DNA of 64,000 bases from Sphingomonadales bacterium (GCA_027491235.1 JAIXWO010000022.1:780102-844101); one strand, 5' to 3'. Positions 44,715 through 55,517 are shown, counted from the stretch's first letter. A program made the numbers and translations. Notes: generated from the sequence alone by a model not told the origin.

Positions 44715-45637
44715 GTAACTTTCCCCTCGATGTCATTCCCGCGAAAGCGGGAATCCATTGCATCCGTTCTCGAAGCGGCCCCATGGACCCCCGCTTTCGC
44801 GGGGGTGACAACGAGGGCCGATAACTTCGCCTGAAGCCCCTCTGGCGGCACAATGCCCTGCGACCCGATCTGCCGCTGCCGCGTGATCGTCCCGCGTGTC
44901 ATAAGCGGCTCGATGCCGAGCGCCTCGAGTGTCTTGGCGGACTCTTCCATCTCAGCTGCGCGGCGCACGCCGTGCACCATCATGCGGTCGAGCCGGTAGT
45001 CGGCGAGCGTTGGCCATTCCGCACCGAGCGAGCCGAGCACTTCATCCAGCACGCCCGCCCGGTCACAGGCAAGCACGCATTCGGCGGTCAGCGCTTCCAT
45101 GCCCTTGAAGATCACGGAGCGGAGCATCTTGATCGTGGAGGCGCGGCCAACTTCGGTGCCAACGACGCGGACCTTGGTGAACCCGACGTCGGACAGGAGC
45201 ATGGCCCCCTGTTCGGCATAAGGCCCTGAAACAAGCAATGGCACGGCCATCCGCGCGGGATCGACCGGGGCCATCACCGCGACATCGACATATCGCCCGC
45301 CTGCTGCATCAATCACCGCAGCCGCCGCCCGCTTCGTGTCCGGCGCAACCGAATTCATGTCGAAGAAGAAGGCGTCCTGCGCATAGGCCTCAGCCGCCGC
45401 CCGCGCCGCTGCCAGCGCCTGATCGGCAGTCACCACGCTGAACACGGCGTCAGCGCCCTGCACAGCGCTTGCCGAAGTTTCAGCCGCCGTCACCCCGGCT
45501 TCGTCATAACGCGCCAGCATCTCCGCGCGTGCCGCGCCATTGGTCTTCACGTCATAGGCGCGCGCCGACCAGTCCCCCGCACGGGCAAAGGTGCTTCCGG
45601 CCTCTCCAAAGCCGATCAGGGACAGGGTGGACGTCAT
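44711..45637 (-). CDS. NAD(P)-binding dehydrogenase-like protein (DUF1932 type) with repeat-derived tail
   Basis: A 308-residue protein of the 6-phosphogluconate/3-hydroxyisobutyrate dehydrogenase fold. IGFGEAGSTFA binds NAD(P); FDMNSVAPDTKRAAA and IKMLRSVIFKGMEAL (with the catalytic-type lysine) follow, and the DUF1932 part lies at about residues 190-260. The last 33 residues (from VVTPAKAGVHG on) are encoded by an intergenic repeat, so the natural stop has been replaced. ATG 45637 fits the family start; upstream ATGs at 45649 and 45676 are possible. First gene of the ligJABC operon. It is not a known step of the pathway; role unknown. Confidence 0.75.
   Translation of the reverse strand: MTSTLSLIGFGEAGSTFARAGDWSARAYDVKTNGAARAEMLARYDEAGVTAAETSASAVQGADAVFSVVTADQALAAARAAAEAYAQDAFFFDMNSVAPDTKRAAAAVIDAAGGRYVDVAVMAPVDPARMAVPLLVSGPYAEQGAMLLSDVGFTKVRVVGTEVGRASTIKMLRSVIFKGMEALTAECVLACDRAGVLDEVLGSLGAEWPTLADYRLDRMMVHGVRRAAEMEESAKTLEALGIEPLMTRGTITRQRQIGSQGIVPPEGLQAKLSALVVTPAKAGVHGAASRTDAMDSRFRGNDIEGKVT
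44731..44810. repeat. Double-hairpin repeat inside coding sequence
   Basis: TGTCATTCCCGC...GCGGGAATCC and GGACCCCCGC...GCGGGGGTGACA form two GC-rich hairpins that also mirror each other. This is a common intergenic repeat type in sphingomonads. Here it forms the 3' end of the DUF1932-type gene and stops 16 bp before the ligJ start. Confidence 0.8.
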
Positions 45638-45691
45638 GGACCAATCCATAGAACAGGCGCCCGCCTCCCCGCTCATCGGAAGCACGGAAAG

Positions 45692-45715
45692 GGTATAAGG
45701 AAAAGCGAATTATGA
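45692..45715. promoter_or_regulatory. Putative regulator site, ligJABC-side promoter
   Basis: GGTATAAG (45692-45699) and CGAATTATGA (45706-45715) lie 55-78 bp upstream of the DUF1932-type gene. The same words (as CTTATACC and CGATTATGG) occur in the ligR/ligK gap, so both may be bound by the LysR protein. Confidence 0.4.
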
Positions 45716-46870
45716 TGCCTGAGCGTGGAGCTCGTTGACGAAGGCCTGTTGCAGCAAAGTGGGCCGCCAATTGGCCCGCGTCGTCACGCCAATGTTGCGC
45801 ACAAGGCTGGCCGGCGCCGCATGCAGCTGCTCAAGCCAGCCCGCCTCCAGTTCCACCGAAACCTGATCGGGCGAGAGCAAGGTCAGGAAGTCGGACTTAG
45901 TCAATATCTCCCGGATGGTAATCACCGAGCCGCACTCAATGGGCACAACAGGCGGCTCTATGCCGCCGCTCCGGAACATGATTTCCCATTGCGCACGCAA
46001 TGGCGTGCCCGGCCCGGCCACGATCCAGGGATAATCGGCAAGATAAGGCAGAATCTGCCCATCCCGACTGTCTGCAATCTTGCGCACCAGCGGATGCCCT
46101 TTGCGGCCGATGATGACCGGGCGGTCGCGAAACAGCTGCACTTGGGCCAAATCCGGCCCCGAAACCGTATCCCGCAACGCCCCGATCATCAGATCAATTT
46201 CGCCATCACGCAGCGGCTCGACCAGTTCAAGATAAGAGCCTTCCACGATCGAGAGCGCCACCTCCGGATGTTTGGCGTAAAAGGCTGCCGCCGCCGCAGG
46301 AAGCAGGCGCGCGCGTGACAACGGCATGGCGCCTACGATGATCCGGCCGGTTTCCCGACCCTTCAGTCCTTCCAGTTCGGCGAGCCCGGCCTCCAGCTCG
46401 GCGCGGGCCAGACGGAAAGCACGCGTTGTCCGTCGCCCCGCATCGGTCAGGGCAACGCCCTTGCCCCGCCGTTCCAGCAAGGTCCGCTTGAGCGCCACCG
46501 ACAGATCGTTGATCGCGCGGTGCAGCGACGGCTGCGACAGGCCGGACACCGCACTTGCCCCGGCATAGCTGCCGGCATCGGCAAAGGCGATCAGCGCGCG
46601 GAGCTGCGCCATGGTGACACGCGGGCTGGCGATGTGCGCCAGCGCCCCTTCGATCCGTTCTGCCAGCGTACGGGCGGCGGGCAGCGGGTCCATCCCCTCC
46701 GGCGTGCGCTCAAACAACGGTTGGGCCAGCAACTGTTCCAGCCGCGCAATGCCCTGCGTGACGGCCGGTTGTGTCAGACTGACGGCGGCGGCGGCCCGGC
46801 TGACGCTACCGCGCGCGCAGATTTCTGCCGCGGCGCGCAGATGACGGAGGTTGAGTTGCCACAAGACCAT
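45710..46870 (-). CDS. ligR: LysR-type regulator of the lig genes, with two DNA-binding domains
   Basis: LysR-type protein of 386 residues, about 80 longer than usual. The extra length is explained by two helix-turn-helix domains in a row: residues about 6-65 (LRHLRAAAEICARGSVSRAA, SLTQPAVTQGIARLEQLL) and about 85-145 (LRALIAFADAGSYAGASA, LSQPSLHRAINDLSVALK). The co-inducer domain follows from GRIIVGAMPLSRARLLP on. LigR of SYK-6 activates ligK and ligJ operons with protocatechuate or gallate; the gene sits between exactly those two operons here. ATG 46870 has only a weak ribosome site. Identity as LigR is by position and family. Confidence 0.82.
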   Translation of the reverse strand: MVLWQLNLRHLRAAAEICARGSVSRAAAAVSLTQPAVTQGIARLEQLLAQPLFERTPEGMDPLPAARTLAERIEGALAHIASPRVTMAQLRALIAFADAGSYAGASAVSGLSQPSLHRAINDLSVALKRTLLERRGKGVALTDAGRRTTRAFRLARAELEAGLAELEGLKGRETGRIIVGAMPLSRARLLPAAAAAFYAKHPEVALSIVEGSYLELVEPLRDGEIDLMIGALRDTVSGPDLAQVQLFRDRPVIIGRKGHPLVRKIADSRDGQILPYLADYPWIVAGPGTPLRAQWEIMFRSGGIEPPVVPIECGSVITIREILTKSDFLTLLSPDQVSVELEAGWLEQLHAAPASLVRNIGVTTRANWRPTLLQQAFVNELHAQAS

Positions 46871-46890
46871 GATTGCCGTCTTAGCAAATT

Positions 46891-46920
46891 CTTATACCAG
46901 CTTGCCAGTTCCGATTATGG
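46891..46920. promoter_or_regulatory. Putative regulator site, ligR/ligK divergent promoter
   Basis: CTTATACC (46891-46898) and CGATTATGG (46912-46920) lie in the 101-bp gap between ligR and ligK. Both words recur, in other spacing, before the ligJABC-side operon. Confidence 0.4.
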
Positions 46921-46971
46921 TTTAGATGGGCATCCGCTAGCACGGTGAGAAACCAAACCAAGGAGTCCGTC

Positions 46972-47638
46972 ATGACCGGCATCGTCGTCCAGAATATCGA
47001 ACGCGCAGACCCGGCGGTCATCGCCGATCTGGAAAGCTGTGGCGTCTCCACCGTCCATGAAGCGCAGGGCCGCACCGGCCTGCTCGCAAGCTATATGCGC
47101 CCGATCTATGCCGGTGCGCGGATCGCCGGTTCCGCCGTCACCATCTCCGCCCCTCCCGGTGACAACTGGATGGTCCACGTGGCCATCGAGCAGCTGAAGG
47201 CAGGCGACATCCTCGTCATCGCGCCGACAAGCCCGTGCGAAGACGGTTATTTCGGCGATCTGCTCGCCACCTCGGCGCAGGCGCGCGGGTGCAAGGGGCT
47301 GATCATCAACGCCGGTATCCGCGATGTGCGCGACCTGACAGAGATGAACTTCCCCGTCTGGTCCAAGGCGGTGTTCGCGCAAGGGACGATCAAGGCGTCG
47401 CTCGGCTCGGTCAACGTGCCCGTGATCTGCGCGGCGGCGGCCATCAACCCCGGCGATGTGATTGTGGCCGATGATGACGGCGTTGTCGTCGTCCCGCGTG
47501 AAAAGGCCGCCGAAGTGGCCAAGGCCGCCAAGGCCCGAGAAGCAAATGAAGCCGACAAGCGCGCACGTCTGGGCGCGGGTGAGCTTGGCCTCGACATGTA
47601 CAAGATGCGCGAAAAGCTCGCCGAAATGGGCCTGAAAT

Positions 47639-47646
<8 letters not shown>
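46972..47646 (+). CDS. ligK: 4-carboxy-4-hydroxy-2-oxoadipate aldolase
   Basis: RraA-fold class II aldolase of 224 residues (SYK-6 LigK 228). [21 protein letters not shown] and [10 protein letters not shown] hold the magnesium and pyruvate-enolate residues (the Arg-Asp pair). It splits 4-carboxy-4-hydroxy-2-oxoadipate to pyruvate and oxaloacetate and can decarboxylate oxaloacetate. ATG 46972 follows AAGGAG at good spacing; a GTG at 46945 is not supported. Leads the operon ligK-ligU-ligI. Confidence 0.93.
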
Positions 47647-49587
<1,941 letters not shown>

Positions 49588-49612
49588 GCGCTCGGTGTTC
49601 AAATCCCTCTCG

Positions 49613-49690
49613 CCCTGAGCTTGTCGAAGGGCTGTCCTTGCTTTGGTCCGTCGGTGAACAGTGAAAATCAGTCCTTCGACAAGCTCAGGA
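49613..49690. repeat. Inverted intergenic repeat after ligI
   Basis: CCCTGAGCTTGTCGAAGGG (49613-49631) and TCCTTCGACAAGCTCAGGA (49672-49690) are inverted around 40 bases, a repeat unit widespread in sphingomonad genomes. It sits between converging ligI and the amidotransferase gene and could end both messages. Confidence 0.8.
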
Positions 49691-49707
49691 CCAACGGAAC
49701 TTTGCGT

Positions 49708-50553
49708 CTACCCCACTTCTCCCAGCACCTGCGTCTCAATCCAGGAAATAATCTCCCCGCGCCGGGTGCGATCATCCAGTACGTCGGCATCGATGCCAAG
49801 CTGCCAAGCCGCGCCCGCATCTCCGGGATGCGCGATCAACGTCCGCAGCTTTTCGCAATAGGCGTCAAGCTCGGCGCGATCCGCGAAGAAGTCGGGCCCA
49901 ACCATGTCATCGGCATAGAGCGAATAGACCGCAAGTACCTGCTGCAGATCATATTCCGGGTGATATTGCACGGCCCAGACCTGCGTCTTGCCGAGCGGAA
50001 TTACAGCGGCCTGAATCTCGCTGTGCGCGTTGGACGCCAGCAAGGTTGATCCTTCGGGCAGGCGCAGCACTTCGTCATAATGGATGCAGGGCGCATCAAA
50101 GACCGGCGGCTTGTGCACAAACATCGGGTGGCCCCTGCCAGCGTCTGTCGGCATGATCTTGCGCGCGAAACCGACTTCCTTGCCTTTGGGGTGGTATCGC
50201 ACTTCGCCACCGCCGGCCATCGCCGCGATCTGGAGCCCCCAGCAGCTACCGAACACGGGCAAGCCGGCCTCTGCGGCCTGTTTCAGCACCTCGATCTGGT
50301 TGGTGACGGCAAAGTCGGTGTCATAGGCATGGAGCGCGGAGCCCGACACGACGAAGCCGTCGTAATCGCTGAAATCACGCCCATCCGGGATCGCCCAATC
50401 GGGGTCGGCGGCGTTGACGACATCAATCGCGATCTCGGGGAAATGCCCCTTGATCGACAGCGCGTAAATTTCGCTGGAGGTGCGGATGCCAAGCGACTTC
50501 GCCCGGGCGCGACGCTCGGCAACATTGCCTTCCATGAGGAGCAGTCTGGTCAT
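49708..50553 (-). CDS. Class I glutamine amidotransferase-like protein
   Basis: GATase-1 protein of 281 residues. The nucleophile elbow VFGSCWGLQ and the catalytic His-Glu in VQYHPEYD complete the triad. It resembles GMP-synthase-like amidotransferases that act alone (gamma-glutamyl hydrolases of polyamine or amine conjugates) rather than a subunit of a known synthase. ATG 50553 is chosen for conservation of MTRLLLMEGN; its ribosome site is weak. It lies 39 bp after the TonB receptor gene on the same strand. Substrate unknown. Confidence 0.82.
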   Translation of the reverse strand: MTRLLLMEGNVAERRARAKSLGIRTSSEIYALSIKGHFPEIAIDVVNAADPDWAIPDGRDFSDYDGFVVSGSALHAYDTDFAVTNQIEVLKQAAEAGLPVFGSCWGLQIAAMAGGGEVRYHPKGKEVGFARKIMPTDAGRGHPMFVHKPPVFDAPCIHYDEVLRLPEGSTLLASNAHSEIQAAVIPLGKTQVWAVQYHPEYDLQQVLAVYSLYADDMVGPDFFADRAELDAYCEKLRTLIAHPGDAGAAWQLGIDADVLDDRTRRGEIISWIETQVLGEVG

Positions 50554-50592
50554 GCTGAAAGGCTTATCGCCCTCCGGCCTCAAGCGAAAGCC

Positions 50593-52782
50593 CTAGAAGC
50601 TGGTGCCGATCGTCACGCCATAGGTGCGCGGTGTGCCCCATTGCTTGTAATCGAAGCCAAAGCCCGACAGGTCGATACCTGCCGTCGTGTAGAACTTCTG
50701 GCCCAGATTGCGGCCCCAGAGGGAGACATTCCAGCGCCCGTCCGCCGACGTCCAGTCGAGGTGCGCGTTGAACAAGGCGTAGCCGCCCTGCTTCAGCCGC
50801 TCGACATTCATGATCTCAAAAAACTGGCTTGAGGCATAGCTGCCGCTGCCCGACAGGACGAGCTTGCCGCCGCCATTGTCCATAAGCTTCAGATCAATGC
50901 CGCCGGTCATGCTGAACGAGGGTGCTGTCGGCAGTTTTTTACCAGCAATGTTAATGCCGCTGATCACGCCGCGCTCAACCTTGGAATTGAGAAAGCCAAG
51001 GCCCGTTCGCAAAGTGAGCGCACTATTGGCTTCCCAGCTCAATTCCGCCTCTGCGCCGTAAATGCGGGATTCGGGAATGTTGATCAGGTTGGCTGCAGCC
51101 GTTGCCGGGTCAACGCTGATGAACTGCTGATTGTGATAATCATAATAAAAGCCCGCGAGGTTGAGCGTCGCCGACTTATCTGCAAACTGGCTCTTCAGGC
51201 CGATTTCATAGGCATTGATCGTTTCGGACCCCGCAGACCCTGCTTCAGCAGGTGCAAAAAACGCCTGCGCGTTGAACGAGGGAGAGCGGTAGCCGCGGCT
51301 GAACGTGGCATAGGCCAGCACATCATCCGACAGGCGATAGTCGAGACCTGCCTTACCGGAGAGGTTGCTGGTCGCGTAAGACAGGTTCGTCAGCGGAATG
51401 GGCGTGTCGACGACATCACCATTCAGCGCCGTCGCGACGGACGTCAGATCCGACTGACGCCCCGTGTCGCGCGTCCAGCGAAGCCCGGCACGCAGCGTCA
51501 GCGCATCGCCCGCCTCAAAGCTTGCGTCGCCATAGACTGCAAAGCTCTTTTTCTTCTGGTCGAAGCGGTTGGTGAAAACACAGCTTAAAGGAAGGGCGGC
51601 CGCGCAGTCTGCGCCGGTAATGCCCGGCACGCCATCACTGTCCGTGTCCGCGAAGATGTAGGTCGCGTTGGAATTGAACACCTTTTCATGGCTGAAATAA
51701 CCACCGAGGATGAAATTGGCCGGGCCGTCTAGATCTGACGTCAGGCGCAAATCCTGCGTCCATTGCGTCGCCTTGGCGTCATAGGACACTTCAAACACGC
51801 GCAGGTCCTGCCCGTCAGTGTCCTCAAACAGGAAAAGCTTACCCTTGTCGAAAGACGTGATGCTGGTCAGCGTCAGCGCGTCCGACAGGTCGATATTGCC
51901 GGTCAGCGACACCGCCGTCGTCCGCGCGGTGCGGCGCACATCGGCAAGGTTGGAGCGGATCTGATAGGTCGACAACCCGGCGCGATTTGCCGCAAGGGGT
52001 TCTGCATAAATGCCGTAGTTGCGCGGGTTCTGATAACTGTGGGCCACGCGCAGCACGAAACTGGCGCCATCCGTCGGTTCGACCAGAAGGCTGCCCCGCA
52101 CTGCGAATTCGCGAACAGAATTGAGATCGGGCTTACCGGGCGTCTGGTTGTCCAGCCAACCGTCGGCGCGCGTGAATGTGCCAGCGACCCGAACAGCAGC
52201 CTTGTCACCCAGCGGCGCGTTGACGGCGCCGTTCAGGTCGATGCGGTCATAATTGCCATAACCGACCGCAGCCGAACCGCTGAACTCGCCCAGCTTGGCG
52301 GTCTTGGTGATGATGTTGATCGCGCCGCCGGTTGTGTTCTTGCCATAGAGCGTCCCCTGCGGGCCGCGCAGAACCTCGATGCGATCAATGTCGAACATCG
52401 TCGCGCCGAGCAGCGCGAAGCTGCCCTTGTAAACCTCGTCATAATAGGTCGCGACGGGGCTCGACTGGTTGAGGCTGTAATCATACATCGACACGCCGCG
52501 CAGCGAGAAGATCGGCGTGTTATCCCCCACCGTCGTGTTCATCTGAAGGTTCGGCACGGTCTGTGCGATGTCTTCAGCTTGCGTCACATGGCTGGCCGCC
52601 AGACTTTCACCTGAAACGGTAGAAACGGCGATCGGCACATCTTGCAGGCGTTCCACGCGTTTGTTGGCGGTGACAACGATGTCGGTGGCCTCACCCCCAT
52701 CTTCGGCTAAGCTCGCGGACGGAAAGGCCGCACAAGCTGCGGCGACAGCGAAGACCGATGAACCGGCGAAACGAGTGATCAA
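50593..52782 (-). CDS. TonB-dependent outer-membrane receptor
   Basis: Receptor of 729 residues: signal peptide ending at PSASLAED, TonB-box-like DIVVTA, plug domain with IEVLRGPQGTLYGKNTTGGAIN, then a beta-barrel ending in a C-terminal phenylalanine (GVTIGTSF). Start is set at TTG 52782 because TTTGGAGG lies at proper spacing and it gives a clean signal peptide; a longer reading would add 16 poorly supported residues. Substrate not evident; proximity to the lig locus suggests an aromatic acid or dimer, but the gene is separated from it by a repeat. Confidence 0.9.
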   Translation of the reverse strand: MITRFAGSSVFAVAAACAAFPSASLAEDGGEATDIVVTANKRVERLQDVPIAVSTVSGESLAASHVTQAEDIAQTVPNLQMNTTVGDNTPIFSLRGVSMYDYSLNQSSPVATYYDEVYKGSFALLGATMFDIDRIEVLRGPQGTLYGKNTTGGAINIITKTAKLGEFSGSAAVGYGNYDRIDLNGAVNAPLGDKAAVRVAGTFTRADGWLDNQTPGKPDLNSVREFAVRGSLLVEPTDGASFVLRVAHSYQNPRNYGIYAEPLAANRAGLSTYQIRSNLADVRRTARTTAVSLTGNIDLSDALTLTSITSFDKGKLFLFEDTDGQDLRVFEVSYDAKATQWTQDLRLTSDLDGPANFILGGYFSHEKVFNSNATYIFADTDSDGVPGITGADCAAALPLSCVFTNRFDQKKKSFAVYGDASFEAGDALTLRAGLRWTRDTGRQSDLTSVATALNGDVVDTPIPLTNLSYATSNLSGKAGLDYRLSDDVLAYATFSRGYRSPSFNAQAFFAPAEAGSAGSETINAYEIGLKSQFADKSATLNLAGFYYDYHNQQFISVDPATAAANLINIPESRIYGAEAELSWEANSALTLRTGLGFLNSKVERGVISGINIAGKKLPTAPSFSMTGGIDLKLMDNGGGKLVLSGSGSYASSQFFEIMNVERLKQGGYALFNAHLDWTSADGRWNVSLWGRNLGQKFYTTAGIDLSGFGFDYKQWGTPRTYGVTIGTSF

Positions 52783-52977
52783 GAACGTCCTCCAAATGTC
52801 GACGGTTGGCGCCGTCAAAGAGGCGCGCAACGGGAGCTTGCATGTGTCCTATCGCTGAAGAAAGGTTAACAAATCTTAACTGAAAGGACGAACATACCCT
52901 CTTGAACGGCCAGAACGTGCCAAAATGTAGAACTATCTACACCAGAGCGGTCAATCTTCACGTCAATTCGGAGACAA
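52783..52977. promoter_or_regulatory. Gap between TonB receptor and glpK; junction of accessory and core DNA
   Basis: This 195-bp stretch carries the promoter of the TonB receptor. TAACAAATCTTA at 52867-52878 matches element A at 10 of 12 bases but has lost the palindrome. No terminator of glpK is clear. To the left are catabolic genes, to the right housekeeping genes. Confidence 0.35.
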
Positions 52978-54456
52978 TCAAGGATCGAGGCCGAGAAGCG
53001 CCCGGTCCATAGCCCCTGCCCAACCGGCAAGTCGCGACGCCCGTACGGGCTCTGCGAGCGCGGGATCAAACCGTTCAACAGTGCCACGCATGACAGCAGC
53101 CTCCTCCAGCCCGCGATGCAAGCCTGACCCGACGGCTGCGAGCATCGCGGCACCCAATGCCGTCGTTTCGACAAAGGCCGGACGTTCCACAGGGAGATCA
53201 AGCACATTGGCAAGATCCTGCACCATCCAGTTGTTTGCGGCCATCCCGCCATCCACGCGCAGTTCGGACCAATGGGCCCCATCCGCCGCAAAAGCGGTCA
53301 AAAGATCGTGCGTCTGATAGGCCATAGCCTCCAGCGCCGCACGGGCGACATGGGCCTTTTCGGTCGCAAAGCTCAAACCGTCGATCAGGCCACGCGCAGC
53401 CGGGGACCAATGGGGTGCGCCCAAGCCAGATAAGGCGGGCACGACGTATACACCCCCCGTATCGGAGACACTGCGGGCAAGGGCTTCTGTTTCCTCCGCA
53501 GAGGACAGCAGGCCCAAACCGTCGCGCAGCCATTTGACGAGGCTTCCCGCGACAAAGACAGAGCCTTCGAGGGCATAGGTGCGTTGCCCGCCCAGCTGCC
53601 ACAAGACGGTCGACAGCAACCGGTTACGCGACGTGGGAACGACGTTGCCCGTATTCGTCAACACAAAGGCGCCTGTACCGTATGTCGCCTTTGTCTGGCC
53701 CACCGCAAAACAGCCCTGCCCGATGGTAGCGGCCTGTTGGTCCCCTGCGACCCCAGTAATCGCAATGGCACCACCGAAATGCTCCGGCAGGCAGGAAGCA
53801 ATGGGGCCGGCGCAATCGACGATTTCTGCAAGGAGTGATTTCGGTACGCCGAAAATGTCGAGCAACCCGTCATCCCAAGCGCCGCTCCCCAAAGACATAA
53901 GCGAGGTGCGCGCCGCATTGGTCGCATCACTGACATGCAAGCCGCCGCTCAGGCGGAAGATGAGGTAGCTTTCGATAGTTCCGACCGCGAGATTGGTGCC
54001 CGCGTCCGCCAATTGCGGCCAGTTTTTCAAAGCCCAGTTGATTTTGCTGGCCGAAAAATAGGGATCGAGCAGCAGGCCCGCTTTGGCCTGCACTTGGGGC
54101 TCCAGCCCATCTTCCTTCAGCGCGGCACACATATCGGCCGTGCGGCGGTCCTGCCAGACGATGGCCGGGGCGAGCGGCTCCCCCGTGCGCTTGTCCCAGA
54201 ACACGATGGTTTCGCGCTGGTTGGTAATGCCGATGGCCGCGATGGCCTCCGCGCCACCCGCGCTGGCCACCATTTCCTGCGCGCAGGCCAGCGTCTTGGT
54301 CCAGATTTCCGCGGCATCATGTTCGACAAGGCCGGGCGCCGGGTAGTGCTGCGTGAGCGGCGCCTGTGCCGACCCAAGGCACGTTCCGTCCGGCGCAAAT
54401 AGCATGGCGCGCGTCGATGTTGTGCCTTCGTCGATAACCAGAATCCGGTCGCCCAT
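52978..54456 (-). CDS. glpK: Glycerol kinase
   Basis: FGGY kinase of 492 residues. IDEGTTSTRAMLF is the phosphate-binding start, NQRETIVFWDKRTGEPLAPAIVWQDRR the glycerol site, and VAGDQQAATIGQGCF the ATPase core. It makes glycerol 3-phosphate from glycerol and ATP. No glpF or glpD neighbours are present. ATG 54456 is preceded by a GGGATGGGATG stretch. Ordinary housekeeping gene. Confidence 0.94.
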   Translation of the reverse strand: MGDRILVIDEGTTSTRAMLFAPDGTCLGSAQAPLTQHYPAPGLVEHDAAEIWTKTLACAQEMVASAGGAEAIAAIGITNQRETIVFWDKRTGEPLAPAIVWQDRRTADMCAALKEDGLEPQVQAKAGLLLDPYFSASKINWALKNWPQLADAGTNLAVGTIESYLIFRLSGGLHVSDATNAARTSLMSLGSGAWDDGLLDIFGVPKSLLAEIVDCAGPIASCLPEHFGGAIAITGVAGDQQAATIGQGCFAVGQTKATYGTGAFVLTNTGNVVPTSRNRLLSTVLWQLGGQRTYALEGSVFVAGSLVKWLRDGLGLLSSAEETEALARSVSDTGGVYVVPALSGLGAPHWSPAARGLIDGLSFATEKAHVARAALEAMAYQTHDLLTAFAADGAHWSELRVDGGMAANNWMVQDLANVLDLPVERPAFVETTALGAAMLAAVGSGLHRGLEEAAVMRGTVERFDPALAEPVRASRLAGWAGAMDRALLGLDP

Positions 54457-54534
54457 GTCATCCCATCCCCAATGTTTTTCTAGCGAGCATGGCTAATGGA
54501 TCGTCTGCTCCAGTGCAATTCCGGACGTCCAACG

Positions 54535-54560
54535 AAAAAGGGCGCGCCAACGGCACGCCC
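54535..54560 (-). terminator. Intrinsic terminator of ndk
   Basis: GGGCGTGCC and GGCGCGCCC pair over nine positions with a 3-base loop, then five T on the minus strand, 24 bp after the ndk stop. Confidence 0.85.
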
Positions 54561-54584
54561 CTTCGTTCACTCAGGAGAGCGAAA

Positions 54585-55007
54585 TTAGCCGACGATTTCT
54601 TCAGGCTTGAAGAAGTAAGCGATTTCAATCGCTGCGTTCTCGTCCGAATCTGACCCATGCACCGAGTTCGCTTCGATGGACTCGGCCAGTTCCTTGCGGA
54701 TCGTGCCGGCATCGGCGTTCTCAGGGTTGGTGGCGCCCATGATGTCACGGTTACGCTGCACGGCGTTTTCGCCTTCCAGAACCTGCACGACGACAGGACC
54801 AGAGATCATGAATGAAACCAAGTCATTGAAAAACGGGCGTTCGCTGTGAACAGCATAAAAGCCCTCAGCCTGAGCCTTAGTCATCTGGATACGCTTTGAA
54901 GCCACGACGCGAAGGCCTGCGTCTTCCAGCATCTTAGTGACAGCGCCGGTCAGGTTGCGGCGGGTGGCATCGGGCTTGATGATCGAAAAGGTGCGATTGG
55001 CGGCCAT
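54585..55007 (-). CDS. ndk: Nucleoside diphosphate kinase
   Basis: The 140-residue kinase starts [18 protein letters not shown] and has the active-site histidine in [11 protein letters not shown] and [11 protein letters not shown]. It balances nucleoside triphosphate pools. ATG 55007 matches the family start. Follows holC on the same strand and ends at a clear terminator. Confidence 0.97.
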   Translation of the reverse strand: MAANRTFSIIKPDATRRNLTGAVTKMLEDAGLRVVASKRIQMTKAQAEGFYAVHSERPFFNDLVSFMISGPVVVQVLEGENAVQRNRDIMGATNPENADAGTIRKELAESIEANSVHGSDSDENAAIEIAYFFKPEEIVG

Positions 55008-55094
55008 GGCTGGTCGTCTCCATTTAAAAGAAAGGGATAGCTGAATGGCGGCGCCTCTAGCTGTTGCGCCTGCCCGCTGCAAGGGCGTTTCGGC

Positions 55095-55517
55095 TTAAGG
55101 ACCTTCGATCCAACGCCCTTCGTCAGTCTGTTTCCAATATCGCCGCTCAAAAGCTTCGGTGTTGATGGCCCGCCAGGCAGAGCGGGCATTGTCCAGCGTG
55201 TCCGCATCGAAGAAATAGAAAATGCGTGCGGTGTCGGCCGCCGGTTCCCGCCAGACGCCATCGACATAGGCCAGATTGGCATAGGTGGCGGGCCGCTCTT
55301 TCGGGCAGGTGAGCAGCACCGGTTGCGCCCCTTCCCGCCCATGCGGCAGGAAGCTGTCCGGCCGATACGCCCACAGGGCACGGTCCAGCCGATCCAGAAA
55401 TTCAGGATCATCCGCCAGAATCTCTAGCCTATGCCCGCCCGCCAGAACGCGCTCTGCAATTGCGGGCAGCGCGCGGTCCAGAGGAGTGCGGGTCAAATAG
55501 TAGAAATCAGCCTTCAA
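55095..55517 (-). CDS. holC: DNA polymerase III chi subunit
   Basis: A 140-residue chi subunit: ADFYYLTRTPLDRALPAIAERVLAGGHR, LWAYRPDSFLPHG and FYFFDADTLDNAR are family features. It links the clamp loader to single-strand binding protein. No ATG fits the family start; a TTG at 55517, overlapping the end of pepA, does. Overlap implies co-translation with pepA, the usual neighbour. Confidence 0.85.
   Translation of the reverse strand: MKADFYYLTRTPLDRALPAIAERVLAGGHRLEILADDPEFLDRLDRALWAYRPDSFLPHGREGAQPVLLTCPKERPATYANLAYVDGVWREPAADTARIFYFFDADTLDNARSAWRAINTEAFERRYWKQTDEGRWIEGP

Noticed and set aside
49613-49690. Inverted repeat as a CRISPR-like or mobile element end
   Set aside because: Only one pair of arms, no spacers and no transposase; it matches a dispersed sphingomonad intergenic repeat.
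52867-52878. TAACAAATCTTA upstream of the second TonB receptor as a sixth operator
   Set aside because: Ten of twelve bases match but the right arm is broken, so the palindrome is lost. Reported only as a weak similarity.
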